Of a stretch of DNA of 64,000 nt, positions 49,157-58,410 are shown one piece after another (the stretch's first letter is position 1; every line of letters starts with the position of its first letter). Below the pieces are notes generated by a model that ran no database searches, had not been told where the DNA came from, and saw only the letters and a list, made by a program, of their open reading frames with translations. A program made the translations under genes and the position numbers. Source of the stretch: Pseudoxanthomonas spadix (GTDB taxonomy: Bacteria > Pseudomonadota > Gammaproteobacteria > Xanthomonadales > Xanthomonadaceae); the NCBI RefSeq assembly GCF_003703395.1, contig NZ_RDQN01000004.1, forward strand, positions 62,001 through 126,000, in the 5' to 3' direction.

Positions 49157-49545
49157 AGCCAGACCGCGTTCCAGTACGGATAATCGCCAACGCGCTGGAC
49201 AAGCCCTGCGCGCAGCGGATTGGCCACGATGTACCGGGCGATCTGCTGCAGGTCCTGCGCCCGCCGCAAGGCATGATCGTGGTAAGCCCGTGCCCAGACC
49301 GGACCCGTGCGCCCGGTCGCCAGATTCGCCTCGCGTGCGCTGAAGGACTTGAGCGATTCCACCACCTTGGCCAACGGCTTGTCCTGGCCCAGTGCCAGCA
49401 ACCAATGCGCGTGATCGGGCATCAGCACCCAGGCGAGCAGACGGGCATCGCCCAGGCATCGGCGTGAGATGAAGGACCGGCACGCCGCCTGCGCAGCGCG
49501 GGGATCGGCGAACAGTGGCCGGCGGTGCAGCGTCGTTGCCGTCAA
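49153..49545 (-). CDS. REP-associated tyrosine transposase (RAYT), N-terminally shortened
   Basis: RAYTs are single-copy HUH-type DNA nucleases of the TnpA-REP / Y1 group that act on REP sequences. Visible here are the HUH motif in VLMPDHAHWLL (H45, H47), the helix after it (LAKVVESLKSFSAREAN), GPVWARAYHDHALR, and the catalytic Tyr in IARYIVANPLRAG (Y105). The recognisable family part begins near LLTATTLHRRPLFAD; the first 20-25 residues of typical members are missing because the frame runs into the 3' end of tal just upstream. The only start available after the tal stop is a TTG (49543-49545) with no ribosome-binding site, so activity is doubtful. The stop codon is part of the adjoining REPIN. 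Confidence 0.75.
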   Translation of the reverse strand: MTATTLHRRPLFADPRAAQAACRSFISRRCLGDARLLAWVLMPDHAHWLLALGQDKPLAKVVESLKSFSAREANLATGRTGPVWARAYHDHALRRAQDLQQIARYIVANPLRAGLVQRVGDYPYWNAVWL

Positions 49546-49570
49546 GAGGCTTTTATTGGTCGCGAGAATT

Positions 49571-50530
49571 TCAGGCCAGCCGATCGGCGATGGTCTTGCG
49601 CAGGGACTTGAGATCCTCGGCGAAGACGCGGATGCCGTCGGCCAGTTTTTCTCTGGCCATTGGGTCGGCTTGGACGTCGGCCTTGAACCGGGCCGCGTCC
49701 ACCGGCGGGTGGCTGCCGACCTGCGCCTGGGCCGGAAACAACTTGCGCGGCAGCGGGCCATGGTCGGCATCGAGCTGGTCGAGCAGGTCCGGCGAGATGG
49801 TCAGGCGGTCACATCCGGCCAGCGCTTCGATCTGCGCGGTGGAGCGGAACGAGGCGCCCATCACCACGGTCTTGATGCCGCGGCGCTTGAAGGTGTCGTA
49901 GACGCCGCGCACGAACTTCACGCCCTGGTCCTGGTCGATGCTGGCCGGGGCTTGGCCGTGGGCCTTGTACCAGTCGAGGATGCGACCCACGAACGGCGAG
50001 ATCAAAAACGCGCCGGCCTCGGCACAGGCCAGGGCCTGGGTCGGGTTGAAGATCAGCGTGCAGTTGCAGTCGATGCCTTCGGCCTGCAGCTGGCGGCAGG
50101 CTTCCACACCTTCCCAGGTCGCGGCGACCTTGATCAGGATGCGCTCCCTGGGCACGCCCTGTTCGGCGTACATGGCGATGAACTTCCTGGCCTTGGCCAC
50201 GGTGGCGGCGGTGTCATGGGCCAGGTCGGCATCGACTTCGGTGGACACGCGGCCCTGGATCAGGCCGGCCAGCCTGGTGCCCACGCCGATGGTCAGGCGG
50301 TCGACGACTTCGGCCAACCGTTCCTCGTTCACCTTGCCCTGGGCCTTGGCCCAGGCGGTCTGCTCATCGATCAGCTCGGCGTAGACCGGCAGGTCCAGCG
50401 CCTTCTTCACCAGGGTGGGATTGGTGGTGCAGTCGACTGGCTTGAGCCGCTTGATCGCCTCCACGTCGCCGGTGTCGGCCACGATCACGGACAGTTCGCG
50501 CAGTTGCTGGAGTTTGCTTGGGGAGGTCAT
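49571..50530 (-). CDS. tal: Transaldolase
   Basis: Transaldolase moves a dihydroxyacetone unit between sugar phosphates in the pentose phosphate pathway. The 319-residue protein has the classical TalB-type start [37 protein letters not shown], the Schiff-base lysine in [50 protein letters not shown], and [26 protein letters not shown]. The start at 50530 gives the normal N-terminus; the upstream open frame crosses a CTAG repeat. The RAYT remnant begins 25 bp after its stop, so the element seems to have joined directly to the 3' side of tal. Confidence 0.97.
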   Translation of the reverse strand: MTSPSKLQQLRELSVIVADTGDVEAIKRLKPVDCTTNPTLVKKALDLPVYAELIDEQTAWAKAQGKVNEERLAEVVDRLTIGVGTRLAGLIQGRVSTEVDADLAHDTAATVAKARKFIAMYAEQGVPRERILIKVAATWEGVEACRQLQAEGIDCNCTLIFNPTQALACAEAGAFLISPFVGRILDWYKAHGQAPASIDQDQGVKFVRGVYDTFKRRGIKTVVMGASFRSTAQIEALAGCDRLTISPDLLDQLDADHGPLPRKLFPAQAQVGSHPPVDAARFKADVQADPMAREKLADGIRVFAEDLKSLRKTIADRLA

Positions 50531-50561
50531 GGCATTTGATCCGTTTCGTTGTGCGTGTCGG

Positions 50562-50598
50562 CTAGGAGTCTGTCGGCCAAAGCCCGATAGGCTCCTAG
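50562..50598 (+). repeat. 37-bp collapsed CTAG palindrome (copy C)
   Basis: CTAGGAGTCTGTCGG joined to CCAAAGCCCGATAGGCTCCTAG, between the end of oxyR and the start of tal. As with the copy after relA, only the two ends of the 168-bp form remain. It lies 31 bp upstream of the tal ATG and 12 bp after the oxyR stop, so it may serve as an oxyR terminator-like hairpin. Confidence 0.85.
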
Positions 50599-50610
50599 GC
50601 CGAAAGCCTC

Positions 50611-51576
50611 TCACGCGCGCCGTTGCGAGGCGGTGGAAGCCTTCTTGCGGACAGGCACTGGCAGGCCAAGCGTGGCGGGGTCGAGCAGGTCGGCGGGCAG
50701 CTCGGCGAACACTTGCGCCATCTGGATCAAGAACGCGTCCATGGCCGAGCTTTTGCGCCAGACCATGGCGATGCGCCGGCTGGGATGGGAGTCGCTGAAG
50801 CCCAGCAGGTGAATGTTCTCCGAGCGCGCCACCGGCGGCTGGACCGCCAGCAGCGGCAGCAGGGTCATGCCGACCTCGGCGGCGACCATCTGGCGCAGGG
50901 TTTCCAGGCTGGTGGCGCGGAATTCGGATTTTTCGTTGGCGCCGGCCAGGCGGCAGACCTCCAGCGCCTGTTCGCGCAGGCAGTGGCCGTCTTCCAGCAG
51001 CAGCAGCTTCTGGTCGTTCAATTCGGCCAGGGTCAGGCCGGTGCGCTTGGCCAGCGGATGGTGCTCGGGCGCGGCCAACACGAAGGGTTCCTCGAACAGG
51101 AATTCCACATGCATCTGCTCCTCGTCCACCGGCAGCGCCAGCAGGCTGGCGTCCAGCTTGCCTTCGCGCAGGCGCTGCAGCAGCACATCGCTCTTTTCCT
51201 CCACCAGCAGCAGTTCCAGTCGCGGGAAGCGCGTGCGGATCGCCGGTACCACGTGCGGCAACAGGTACGGGCCCAGGGTGGGGAAGATGCCCAGCTTGAC
51301 CGTGCCGGCTTCCGGGTCCTGGCTGCGACGGGCGGCTTCCTTCAGCTGTTCGACCTCGGCCACGATCCGGCGCGCCCGTTCGGCTGCCTCGCGCCCGGCC
51401 GGGGTCAGCATCACCTTGCGCGGGGCACGTTCGACCAGCGGCACGCCCAGCTCGTCCTCGAGCTTCTTGATCTGGGTGGACAGGGTGGGCTGGCTGACGA
51501 AGCTGGCCGCCGCGGCCCGGCCGAAGTGCATGTGATCGGCCAGAGCGACCAGGTATTTGAGGTCACGCAGGTTCAC
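50611..51576 (-). CDS. oxyR: Hydrogen peroxide-sensing LysR-type regulator OxyR
   Basis: OxyR activates peroxide-defence genes when two Cys form a disulfide. The 321-residue protein has the LysR winged helix ([39 protein letters not shown]) and the redox pair C199 and C208 in [18 protein letters not shown], at the same residue numbers as in E. coli OxyR. The C-terminus is somewhat longer and basic ([15 protein letters not shown]). The gene lies downstream of ahpF in the same direction (161 bp, with a terminator between), next to its likely target genes. A perfect OxyR half-site pair lies before ahpC. Confidence 0.96.
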   Translation of the reverse strand: MNLRDLKYLVALADHMHFGRAAAASFVSQPTLSTQIKKLEDELGVPLVERAPRKVMLTPAGREAAERARRIVAEVEQLKEAARRSQDPEAGTVKLGIFPTLGPYLLPHVVPAIRTRFPRLELLLVEEKSDVLLQRLREGKLDASLLALPVDEEQMHVEFLFEEPFVLAAPEHHPLAKRTGLTLAELNDQKLLLLEDGHCLREQALEVCRLAGANEKSEFRATSLETLRQMVAAEVGMTLLPLLAVQPPVARSENIHLLGFSDSHPSRRIAMVWRKSSAMDAFLIQMAQVFAELPADLLDPATLGLPVPVRKKASTASQRRA

Positions 51577-51673
51577 GTGCGCGGATCCGCCTGCAGGTTG
51601 TGGGTCATCGGGGCCCTCGATGCATTCAACGCCCCTTGCGCCGGCGCATCAATCGACAAAGGTCGGCGTCCGG

Positions 51674-51705
51674 AAAAAACGCCCGCCGGGGACACCGACG
51701 GGCGT
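51674..51705 (-). terminator. Intrinsic terminator after ahpF
   Basis: On the minus strand ACGCCCG and CGGGCGT close a hairpin with partial inner pairing, followed by a run of T (51679 down to 51674). It ends the ahpC-ahpF transcript 33 bp after the ahpF stop codon and so separates it from oxyR. Confidence 0.8.
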
Positions 51706-51737
51706 GGATCGACATCGTGGAAGAAGCCGGCGATGGA

Positions 51738-53333
51738 TCAGGCCGCTTGCGCCTCGGCCACCGGCGCCTGGGCCGGCGCACTGTGGCGGATCAGGTGGTC
51801 GAAGGCGCTCAGCGCAGCCTTGGCGCCTTCGCCCATGGCGATCACGATCTGCTTGTAGGGCACCGTGGTGGCATCGCCGGCAGCGAACACACCCGGGACC
51901 GAAGTCTGACCGCGCTCGTCGATCACGATCTCCCCACGTGGGGACAGTTCAACCGTGCCCTTGAGCCATTCGGTGTTGGGCAGCAGGCCGATCTGCACGA
52001 AGATGCCTTCCAGCTCGATGGTGTGGCCGGTGTCGTTGGTGCGGTCGGTATAGGACAGGCCGGTGACCTTGCTGCCGTCGCCATGCACCTGCGTGCTCAA
52101 CGCCGACAGCAGGATGGTCACGTTGGGCAGGCTGCGCAGCTTGCGTTGCAGGACCTCGTCGGCGCGCAGCTTGTGATCGAACTCGATCAGGGTGACGTGC
52201 CTGACCACGCCGGCAAGATCGATGGCCGCTTCCACCCCCGAATTGCCGCCGCCGATCACCGCCACGCGCTTGCCCTTGAACAGCGGACCGTCGCAATGCG
52301 GGCAGTAGGCCACGCCCTTGTTCCGGTACTGGTCCTCGCCGGGCACGTTCATCTGCCTCCAGCGCGCGCCAGTGGACAGGATCACGGTCTTGCCCTTGAG
52401 CGTGGCGCCGTTGGCCAGCTCGATCGAGATCAGGCCGTCGTCACCGGCCGGCACCAGCTTTTCGGCGCGCTGCAGGTTCATGATGTCCACCTCGTACTGG
52501 CGCACGTGGGCTTCCAGTGCCGCGGCCATCTTCGGCCCTTCGGTCTCCTGGACCGAGATGAAGTTCTCGATCGCCATGGTGTCCAGGACCTGGCCGCCGA
52601 AGCGCTCGGCCACCACCCCGGTGCGGATGCCCTTGCGCGCGGCGTAGATCGCCGCGGCCGCGCCAGCCGGGCCGCCGCCGACCACCAGCACCTCGAACGG
52701 GTCCTTGGCCGAGAGCTTCTTGGCCTCGCGCCTGGCCGCACCAGCGTCCAGCCGCCCGACGATCTCTTCCAGGGTCATGCGGCCCTGACCGAAGACCTCG
52801 CCGTTGAGGTAGACGGTGGGCACCGACATCACCTGGCGCTGCTCGACCTCTTCCGGGAACACCGCCCCGTCGATGGCCACGTGCTGGATGCGTGGATTCA
52901 GGACCGCCATCAGGTTCAGGGCCTGGACCACGTCCGGGCAGTTCTGGCAGCTCTGCGAGAAATAGGTCTCGAACCGGTAGTCGCCGTCCAGGCCCTGGAT
53001 CTGCTCGATCGTGTCCGGCGCGGCCTTGGACGGATAACCGCCGACCTGCAGCAGGGCCAGCACCAGCGAGGTGAACTCGTGGCCCATCGGCAGGCCGGCA
53101 AAGCGCAGGTGGATGTCCTGGCCCGGCGAATTCAGTGCGAACGAAGGCGTGTGCGGATCGGCATTGCGCTGCTGGACCAGTGAGACCTGGTCGGACAGCT
53201 GCAAGATGTCCTCCAGCAGTTCCAGCATTTCCCTGGAGGTGGCCGAATCGTCCACCGAGGCCACGATTTCCACTGGTCGGGTCACGCGCTGCAGATAGGT
53301 CTTGAGCTGGGTCTTGAGGGTGTCGTCCAACAT
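51738..53333 (-). CDS. ahpF: Alkyl hydroperoxide reductase subunit F
   Basis: AhpF passes electrons from NADH through FAD and two disulfide centres to AhpC. The 531-residue protein has the N-terminal double thioredoxin-like domain with CQNC (C129/C132), the FAD site [21 protein letters not shown], the second redox centre CPHC (C344/C347) in [16 protein letters not shown], the NADH-binding [18 protein letters not shown], and [32 protein letters not shown]. Cys positions and length match the enterobacterial enzyme. It follows ahpC by 159 bp with a stable hairpin between. An intrinsic terminator follows its stop. Confidence 0.97.
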   Translation of the reverse strand: MLDDTLKTQLKTYLQRVTRPVEIVASVDDSATSREMLELLEDILQLSDQVSLVQQRNADPHTPSFALNSPGQDIHLRFAGLPMGHEFTSLVLALLQVGGYPSKAAPDTIEQIQGLDGDYRFETYFSQSCQNCPDVVQALNLMAVLNPRIQHVAIDGAVFPEEVEQRQVMSVPTVYLNGEVFGQGRMTLEEIVGRLDAGAARREAKKLSAKDPFEVLVVGGGPAGAAAAIYAARKGIRTGVVAERFGGQVLDTMAIENFISVQETEGPKMAAALEAHVRQYEVDIMNLQRAEKLVPAGDDGLISIELANGATLKGKTVILSTGARWRQMNVPGEDQYRNKGVAYCPHCDGPLFKGKRVAVIGGGNSGVEAAIDLAGVVRHVTLIEFDHKLRADEVLQRKLRSLPNVTILLSALSTQVHGDGSKVTGLSYTDRTNDTGHTIELEGIFVQIGLLPNTEWLKGTVELSPRGEIVIDERGQTSVPGVFAAGDATTVPYKQIVIAMGEGAKAALSAFDHLIRHSAPAQAPVAEAQAA

Positions 53334-53451
53334 GTGGCGTCTCCTGATTTCGGGAACAGACAGGCCTGCCCGATGGGCAGAACGATGCGAGAAGCAAACC
53401 GCAAGCCACTTGGGCGTGCGCGAACGAAGCGGATTCCGGTTTGCCGCCGCT

Positions 53452-53478
53452 GCCTTCCCCGCACGCGGCGGGGAAGGC
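53452..53478 (-). other. 11-bp-stem hairpin between ahpC and ahpF
   Basis: GCCTTCCCCGC and GCGGGGAAGGC pair perfectly around a five-base loop, 14 bp after the ahpC stop. It has no U-run, so it is likely a partial terminator or mRNA stabiliser that keeps AhpC in excess over AhpF. Confidence 0.55.
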
Positions 53479-53492
53479 GGTCGGGCAGTGGA

Positions 53493-54053
53493 TTAGATCT
53501 TGCCGACCAGGTCCAGCGAGGGCGCCAGGGTCTTGGCACCTTCCTTCCACTTGGCCGGGCACACCTCACCCGGATGGGAGGCCACGTACAGCGCGGCCTT
53601 GACCTTGCGCAGCGTCTCGGACGCATCGCGGCCAATGCCCTCGGCGGTGATTTCCACACCCTGGATCACGCCCTGCGGGTCGATGATGAAGGTGCCACGG
53701 TCGGCCAGCCCGGCCGGCCGCAGGACGTCGAAGTTCTTCGAGATCTGATGGGTCGGATCACCGATCATGGCGTACTTGATCTTGCCGATCGCCGCGGAGG
53801 TGTCGTGCCAGGCCTTGTGCGAAAAGTGGGTGTCGGTGGAGACCGAATAGACCTCCACGCCAAGCTTCTGGAATTCGGCGTAATGGTCGGCCAGGTCCTC
53901 AAGTTCGGTCGGGCAGACGAAGGTGAAGTCGGCCGGGTAGAAGGCGACCACGGACCACTTGCCCTTCAGGTCGGCATCGGAGACCTCGATGAACTCGCCA
54001 TTCTTGTAGGCAGTGGCCTTGAACGGCAGGATTTCGGTGTTGATCACGGACAT
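53493..54053 (-). CDS. ahpC: Alkyl hydroperoxide reductase subunit C (peroxiredoxin)
   Basis: AhpC reduces hydrogen and organic peroxides and is recycled by AhpF. The 186-residue 2-Cys peroxiredoxin has the peroxidatic C47 in [17 protein letters not shown] and the resolving C165 in [15 protein letters not shown], as well as the [15 protein letters not shown] region. Length and Cys positions correspond to the E. coli protein. The ATG at 54053 has GAGGAAG seven bases upstream; the upstream in-frame Met would run into the promoter. The gene is preceded by a well-formed promoter and an OxyR half-site pair. Confidence 0.97.
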   Translation of the reverse strand: MSVINTEILPFKATAYKNGEFIEVSDADLKGKWSVVAFYPADFTFVCPTELEDLADHYAEFQKLGVEVYSVSTDTHFSHKAWHDTSAAIGKIKYAMIGDPTHQISKNFDVLRPAGLADRGTFIIDPQGVIQGVEITAEGIGRDASETLRKVKAALYVASHPGEVCPAKWKEGAKTLAPSLDLVGKI

Positions 54054-54093
54054 CGGTTCTTCCTCTTGGTGGATGGGTGGAGCGTTGGCGACC

Positions 54094-54122
54094 AGCCTAA
54101 GCAGCCATCGATGATTACTCAA
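54094..54122 (-). promoter_or_regulatory. ahpC promoter
   Basis: On the minus strand TTGAGT (54122-54117) and TAGGCT (54099-54094) are 17 bp apart, in proper order towards ahpC, whose ATG is 40 bp further on. Confidence 0.6.
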
Positions 54123-54144
54123 ATCGATTAACGAAATGGAGTCT

Positions 54145-54159
54145 ATAGCGACAGGCTAT
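54145..54159 (-). promoter_or_regulatory. OxyR half-site pair upstream of ahpC
   Basis: ATAGCGACAGGCTAT matches one ATAG-N7-CTAT dimer site of the OxyR consensus exactly in its eight fixed bases. The neighbouring second site of the full tetramer consensus is poorly conserved. The site is 22 bp upstream of the -35 box of ahpC, suitable for activation by the OxyR encoded 2.5 kb away. Confidence 0.65.
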
Positions 54160-54282
54160 CAATGGCCGGTTTGGCGCAATGCTAATGCAGCGCCTGTTGC
54201 GAGAACATCACGGGCCAGTGGCAAGGCCCGGGTCTTGACCACGCCGGACCGGGCGCGGCCGCGCAACCGCTACCATGGACCG

Positions 54283-55131
54283 ATGGAAACGCAGCCACCC
54301 CCGCGTCTGGATGCGCTGCTGCGCCAGGGCGCAACGCAGCTGTCCACGCCGGAAGCGCGCCTGGAGGCCGAGCACCTGCTGCTGCATGTGTTGGGGCGCC
54401 AGCGCGCCTGGCTGTTCGCGCATGGCGCCGATCCGGCCGAGGCCGCCGTGCAGGCCGGGTTCGCGGCGCTGCTGGAGCGGCGCCGGCGCGGCGAACCGCT
54501 GGCCTACATCACCGGCCAGCGCGGCTTCTGGACGCTGGATCTGCAGGTCACGCCGGCCACGCTGATCCCGCGGGCCGACACCGAGCGCCTGGTCGAACTG
54601 GCGCTGGAGCGGCTGCCGCCTGGGCGTGCGCTGCAGGTGGCCGACCTGGGCACCGGCACTGGCGCGATCGCCCTGGCCATCGCCAGCGAACGCCCGCAGG
54701 CGCAGGTGCTGGCCACCGATGCCAGCGCCCAGGCGCTGGCCGTTGCCCGGGCCAACGCCAGGGCGCACGCGCTGGAGAACGTGGACTTCGCCTGCGGTGA
54801 CTGGTTGGCGCCGCTGCAAGGCCGGCGCTTCGACCTCATCGCCAGCAATCCGCCCTACATCGCCGCTGGCGATGTGCACCTGGCGCAGGGCGATCTGCGC
54901 TTCGAGCCGGCCACGGCATTGGTGGCCGGCGGCGATGGCCTGGATGACATCCGCCGAATCATTGCACAGGCCCCGGCGCATCTGCTGCCAGGCGGCTGGC
55001 TGCTGCTGGAGCACGGCTTGGAGCAGGGCCAGGCGGTACGTGCACTGCTGATGCAGGCCGGCTTCGATGCGGTCCACACTGCGCAGGACATCGAACAGCG
55101 CGATCGGGTGACGCTGGCACGCATCGCCTGA
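54283..55131 (+). CDS. prmC: Peptide chain release factor N5-glutamine methyltransferase
   Basis: PrmC methylates the Gln of the GGQ motif in release factors RF1 and RF2 with S-adenosylmethionine. The 282-residue protein has the N-terminal helical domain ([22 protein letters not shown]), [18 protein letters not shown], the SAM-binding [15 protein letters not shown], and the catalytic NPPY motif ([14 protein letters not shown]). The ATG at 54283 gives a family-type N-terminus; the open frame before it covers the ahpC control region. Proline iminopeptidase follows 53 bp downstream. Cytosolic. Confidence 0.96.
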   Translation: METQPPPRLDALLRQGATQLSTPEARLEAEHLLLHVLGRQRAWLFAHGADPAEAAVQAGFAALLERRRRGEPLAYITGQRGFWTLDLQVTPATLIPRADTERLVELALERLPPGRALQVADLGTGTGAIALAIASERPQAQVLATDASAQALAVARANARAHALENVDFACGDWLAPLQGRRFDLIASNPPYIAAGDVHLAQGDLRFEPATALVAGGDGLDDIRRIIAQAPAHLLPGGWLLLEHGLEQGQAVRALLMQAGFDAVHTAQDIEQRDRVTLARIA

Positions 55132-55184
55132 GGTCGGTGAGGGGCCGGGTTAGACTGACCGCTCGTCCCTCACCGTCAGCTTTC

Positions 55185-56126
55185 ATGCGCACCCTGTATC
55201 CCGCCATCGAACCCTTCGACGCCGGCCACCTGCGGGTCGATGACCGCCACGTGCTGTATTACGAGCAGTGCGGCAACCAGGACGGCAAGCCGGTGGTGAT
55301 GCTGCATGGCGGACCGGGCGCGGGCTGCAGCCCGAAGATGCGCTGCTTCCATGATCCGGCCAAATACCGGATCGTGCTGTTCGACCAGCGTGGCTCGGGG
55401 CGCTCGCGTCCACACGCCGACCTGGTCGACAACACCACCTGGCACCTGGTGGCCGATATCGAAACGTTGCGCGCGCATCTGGGCATCCATGCTTGGCAGG
55501 TCTTCGGCGGCAGCTGGGGCTCGACCCTGGCCTTGGCCTACGCCCAGACCCATCCGCGCCGTGTCACCGAGCTGGTCCTGCGCGGCATCTTCATGCTGCG
55601 TCGTTGGGAGCTGGAATGGTTCTACCAGGAAGGCGCCAGCCGCCTGTTCCCCGACGCGTGGGAGCATTACATCCATGCAATCCCGCAGGTGGAGCGGGCG
55701 GACCTGATCTCGGCCTTCCACCGCCGCCTGACCAGCAATGATGCGCAGACCCGGCTGGCCGCGGCGCGCGCGTGGTCGGTGTGGGAAGGGGCGACCAGCT
55801 TCCTGCGGGTGGACGAGAACTTCGTCAGCGGTCACGAGGATGCGGAATTTGCGCTGGCCTTCGCCCGCATCGAAAACCACTACTTCGTCAATGGCGGCTT
55901 CTTCGAAGTGGAGGACCAGCTGCTGCGCGATGCACCCAGGATCGCCGACATCCCCGGCGTGATCGTGCACGGTCGCTACGATGTGGTGTGCCCGGTTGCC
56001 AACGCCTGGGACCTGCACAAGGCCTGGCCGAAGGCGCGGCTGCAGATCAGCCCGACCTCGGGGCATTCGGCGTTCGAGCTTGAAAACATCGATGCGCTGG
56101 TCCGCGCCACCGACGCGTTCGCCTGA
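55185..56126 (+). CDS. pip: Proline iminopeptidase
   Basis: An alpha/beta-hydrolase that releases N-terminal proline from peptides. The 313-residue protein shows the oxyanion motif VMLHGGPGAGCSPKM, FDQRGSGRSRPHA, the nucleophile elbow FGGSWGSTLALAYAQTHP with the catalytic Ser, FMLRRWELEWFYQEGASRLFPDAWEHY typical of the Xanthomonas/Serratia enzymes, the Asp in VHGRYDVVCP, and the His in PTSGHSAFE. The triad is complete. The ATG at 55185 starts MRTLYPAIEPFDAG, as in the family. No signal peptide; cytosolic. Confidence 0.96.
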   Translation: MRTLYPAIEPFDAGHLRVDDRHVLYYEQCGNQDGKPVVMLHGGPGAGCSPKMRCFHDPAKYRIVLFDQRGSGRSRPHADLVDNTTWHLVADIETLRAHLGIHAWQVFGGSWGSTLALAYAQTHPRRVTELVLRGIFMLRRWELEWFYQEGASRLFPDAWEHYIHAIPQVERADLISAFHRRLTSNDAQTRLAAARAWSVWEGATSFLRVDENFVSGHEDAEFALAFARIENHYFVNGGFFEVEDQLLRDAPRIADIPGVIVHGRYDVVCPVANAWDLHKAWPKARLQISPTSGHSAFELENIDALVRATDAFA

Positions 56127-56169
56127 GCGCAGCGATCCAGGCCGGCGCGCCAGCTCGGCATGGCCTGCC

Positions 56170-57036
56170 TCAGGCCAGCGGCGACAGCGACCCGGCGGGC
56201 GTGGCCTGCGGCCGCGGTGAGAGGGTCGGGTCGTCGGTCTGGTCGGTCCACACCAGGAACTTCTCCAGGGTGTGGGCGCCGAAGCTGTTGCTGATCGCCG
56301 CGTCGGCCGCATCGCGGCCGCGGGCGATCAGGACCCGGCCGATGCGCGGGACATTGTGGCGCGCATCGAAGGTGTACCACTGGCCGTCCAGGTAGGCTTC
56401 GAACCAGGCCGAGAAGTCCATCGGCGCATCCACTGGCGGTACCCCGATGTCGCCCAGGTAGCCGGTGCAGTAGCGCGCCGGGATGTTCATGCAGCGGCAC
56501 AGGGCGATGGCCGAATGGGCGAAGTCGCGGCACACCCCGCGGCCTTCGCGCAGGGCCTGGACCGCGCCCTTGGTCGGGTTGGCGTGGGGGTAGCCGAACT
56601 CGATCTGCGAATGCACGTAGTCGCAGATTGCCTGGACCCGGTTCCAGCCGTTCGGCGCGCTGCCGAACAGGTCCCAGGCCATGCCCACCAGCTGGTCGGT
56701 CTCGCAATAGCGGCTGCCCAGCAGGAACACCAGGGCCTGGTCCGGCAGCTGATCCACCGGCACCTCGCGCGCCAGTGGCATGGTCAGGTCCTGCACCCCG
56801 CTGTCCTCCACCACAGCATCGGTGTACAGGGTGAACACGCCCGTGGGGGCGGTCAGGCGCGTACAGGTGTTGCCGAAGCTGTCGCGGTACTGGCGCATCG
56901 GCACCCCCGGCAGGGCGCGCAGTTCCTGGCCGATGACGATGTCGGTGCGGCGCGAATCGTGGATGTTCAGGGTCACCAGCATCGGCGTGGGCTGCGGCAG
57001 CCGGAAGGCGATCTCGTAACCCAGGCGGATCAACAT
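56170..57036 (-). CDS. Transglutaminase-like (papain-fold) protein
   Basis: A 288-residue cytosolic protein with an N-terminal beta domain (IRLGYEIAFRLPQPTPMLVTLNIHDSR) and a transglutaminase core. The catalytic Cys is in REGRGVCRDFAHSAIALCRCMNIPARYCTGYLG, and the His and Asp are in MDFSAWFEAYLDGQWYTFDARHN. Bacterial members may be proteases or amide-transferring enzymes; which applies is unknown. No signal peptide is seen. It is the last gene of a same-strand row (exonuclease, Nudix, N-formylglutamate amidohydrolase-like, this gene) with short gaps, 49 bp after the preceding one. Confidence 0.88.
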   Translation of the reverse strand: MLIRLGYEIAFRLPQPTPMLVTLNIHDSRRTDIVIGQELRALPGVPMRQYRDSFGNTCTRLTAPTGVFTLYTDAVVEDSGVQDLTMPLAREVPVDQLPDQALVFLLGSRYCETDQLVGMAWDLFGSAPNGWNRVQAICDYVHSQIEFGYPHANPTKGAVQALREGRGVCRDFAHSAIALCRCMNIPARYCTGYLGDIGVPPVDAPMDFSAWFEAYLDGQWYTFDARHNVPRIGRVLIARGRDAADAAISNSFGAHTLEKFLVWTDQTDDPTLSPRPQATPAGSLSPLA

Positions 57037-57085
57037 GGTCTCGCCACGGTGCGGGAAGGTGCCACCGGTATACCACCCGGCAAAC

Positions 57086-57862
57086 CTAGCGCTGCGTGAA
57101 GTGCGGCGCCAGTTGCATGAACAGGGTGGCCAGGCGCTGCGCCCAGGCGCTCTGGCCGGCGTCGTCGGCGATCAGGTCCTGGCGGATTTCCAGCTCCAGG
57201 TGCGGCAGGCCGCGGGCCTCGCCGTGAACCGGGATCGCGTAGTCGGTGGCGTCACTGACCGAGTAGGGTTCGTTGTCGCCCACGGTCAGGCCATCGGCCT
57301 CCAGCAGCGGCTTGAGCGCCATCGCCAGACGGTTGTCGTGCTGGTACAGCACCCCGGCGTGCCAGGGCCGCGCGGTTCCGGCGAACGCCGGGGTGAAGCT
57401 GTGCAGGGCGATCAGCAGCGTGGGTTGGCCGCGCGCGGCGCGCGCATCGAGCTGGGCGCCGATCGCCTCGTGGTACGGGGCGAAGATCTCCGCCACGCGC
57501 TGCGCGCGCTGGGCGCCACTTGCGGCCACGTTCGCCGCGATCTCGGTGCCGTCGCTGACCGCGGCGATCGAGCTGGGCGCGGTCAAGGGCCGGTTGCAGT
57601 CGATCACCAGGCGCGAATAGGTCTGCAGCACGGCGGTGGCATCCAGCAGCGCGGCCAGCTTGCGCGTGGTGCCGGCAACGCCGATGTCCCAGCCGATGTG
57701 GCGGTCCAGCTCGGCCTGGGTCAGGCCCAGCCGGTCCAGTGCGGCGGGCACGGCCTGGCCGGCGTGGTCGGCGATCAGCAGGAACGGCGAAGGCGCGCCA
57801 GGGCCGATCAGGGTGAACGGGGCCGGATCGTCCGGCCCCAGCAGCCGTCGTGTTTCAGACAC
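57086..57862 (-). CDS. N-formylglutamate amidohydrolase-like protein
   Basis: A 258-residue protein of the N-formylglutamate amidohydrolase (HutG/FGase) family, which releases formate and glutamate in one histidine degradation route. Motifs seen: SPFLLIADHAGQAVPAAL, DRHIGWDIGVAGTTRKLAALLDA, YSRLVIDCNRPL, PTLLIALHSFTPAF, VLYQHDNRLA and PHLELEIRQDLI, with conserved His/Asp/Glu for zinc and catalysis. No other hut genes are near, so the true substrate may differ. Its ATG (57860-57862) overlaps the end of the Nudix gene by eight bases, showing close coupling. Confidence 0.88.
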   Translation of the reverse strand: MSETRRLLGPDDPAPFTLIGPGAPSPFLLIADHAGQAVPAALDRLGLTQAELDRHIGWDIGVAGTTRKLAALLDATAVLQTYSRLVIDCNRPLTAPSSIAAVSDGTEIAANVAASGAQRAQRVAEIFAPYHEAIGAQLDARAARGQPTLLIALHSFTPAFAGTARPWHAGVLYQHDNRLAMALKPLLEADGLTVGDNEPYSVSDATDYAIPVHGEARGLPHLELEIRQDLIADDAGQSAWAQRLATLFMQLAPHFTQR

Positions 57863-58406
57863 GTGGGGTCCCGTCCAGGTGGTGCTCGATCATCCACAGG
57901 CCCGCCCACAGCTTGGCGTCGAGCTGATAGCCCTCGCCCAGCTTTTGCACCAGCCATGCCGCGGCCTTGGCGCGCGGGACTTCGTGCACGGTGATGTCCT
58001 CATCGCCATCGCCGCCGCCCTGGCCGACCTTGGTCAGGCCGGTGACCCGCACGAAGGCCACCCGCTCGCTGCTCGAGCCGGAGGACACCGGCCCGATCAG
58101 CAGCACTTCGGCGTGCTCGGCGGTCCAGCCGGTTTCTTCCTCCAGCTCGCGGACCGCCGACAGCTCGATCGATTCGTCCGCGTGGATGTCGCCGACCAGC
58201 CCGGCTGGCATCTCGATGGTGTTGGCCTGCAGCGGCACGCGGAACTGCTCGACGAAGACGATGTTGTCCTGCGGGGTGACTGCCAGGATGATCGCCGCCA
58301 GGCCGCCGGCATGGGCGCGCTCGGTGTATTCCCAGGTGCCGCGGCGGATCATGCGCAGGTACTTGCCGTCGTACATGACTTCAACGGGTTCGGTCTTGGA
58401 GCTCAT
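57855..58406 (-). CDS. Nudix hydrolase (ADP-ribose pyrophosphatase-like)
   Basis: A 183-residue Nudix enzyme; the family hydrolyses nucleoside diphosphates linked to another group. The Nudix box fits G-x5-E-x7-REUxEExGU exactly (GDIHADE, then SIELSAVRELEEETGW). The upstream strand pattern KYLRMIRRGTWEYTERAHAGGLAAIILAVT and EQFRVPLQANTIEMPAGLVGD is that of the NudF/ADP-ribose group, so ADP-ribose is the likely substrate. The start at 58406 lies 4 bp after the exonuclease stop and is well placed; the long upstream frame only shadows that gene. Confidence 0.9.
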   Translation of the reverse strand: MSSKTEPVEVMYDGKYLRMIRRGTWEYTERAHAGGLAAIILAVTPQDNIVFVEQFRVPLQANTIEMPAGLVGDIHADESIELSAVRELEEETGWTAEHAEVLLIGPVSSGSSSERVAFVRVTGLTKVGQGGGDGDEDITVHEVPRAKAAAWLVQKLGEGYQLDAKLWAGLWMIEHHLDGTPRV

Positions 58407-58410
58407 GGGA

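Noticed and set aside
49546-49770. Longer N-terminus of the RAYT running through tal
   Set aside because: These codons lie antiphase within the conserved end of tal and give an Arg/Pro/Ser-rich sequence unlike RAYT proteins.
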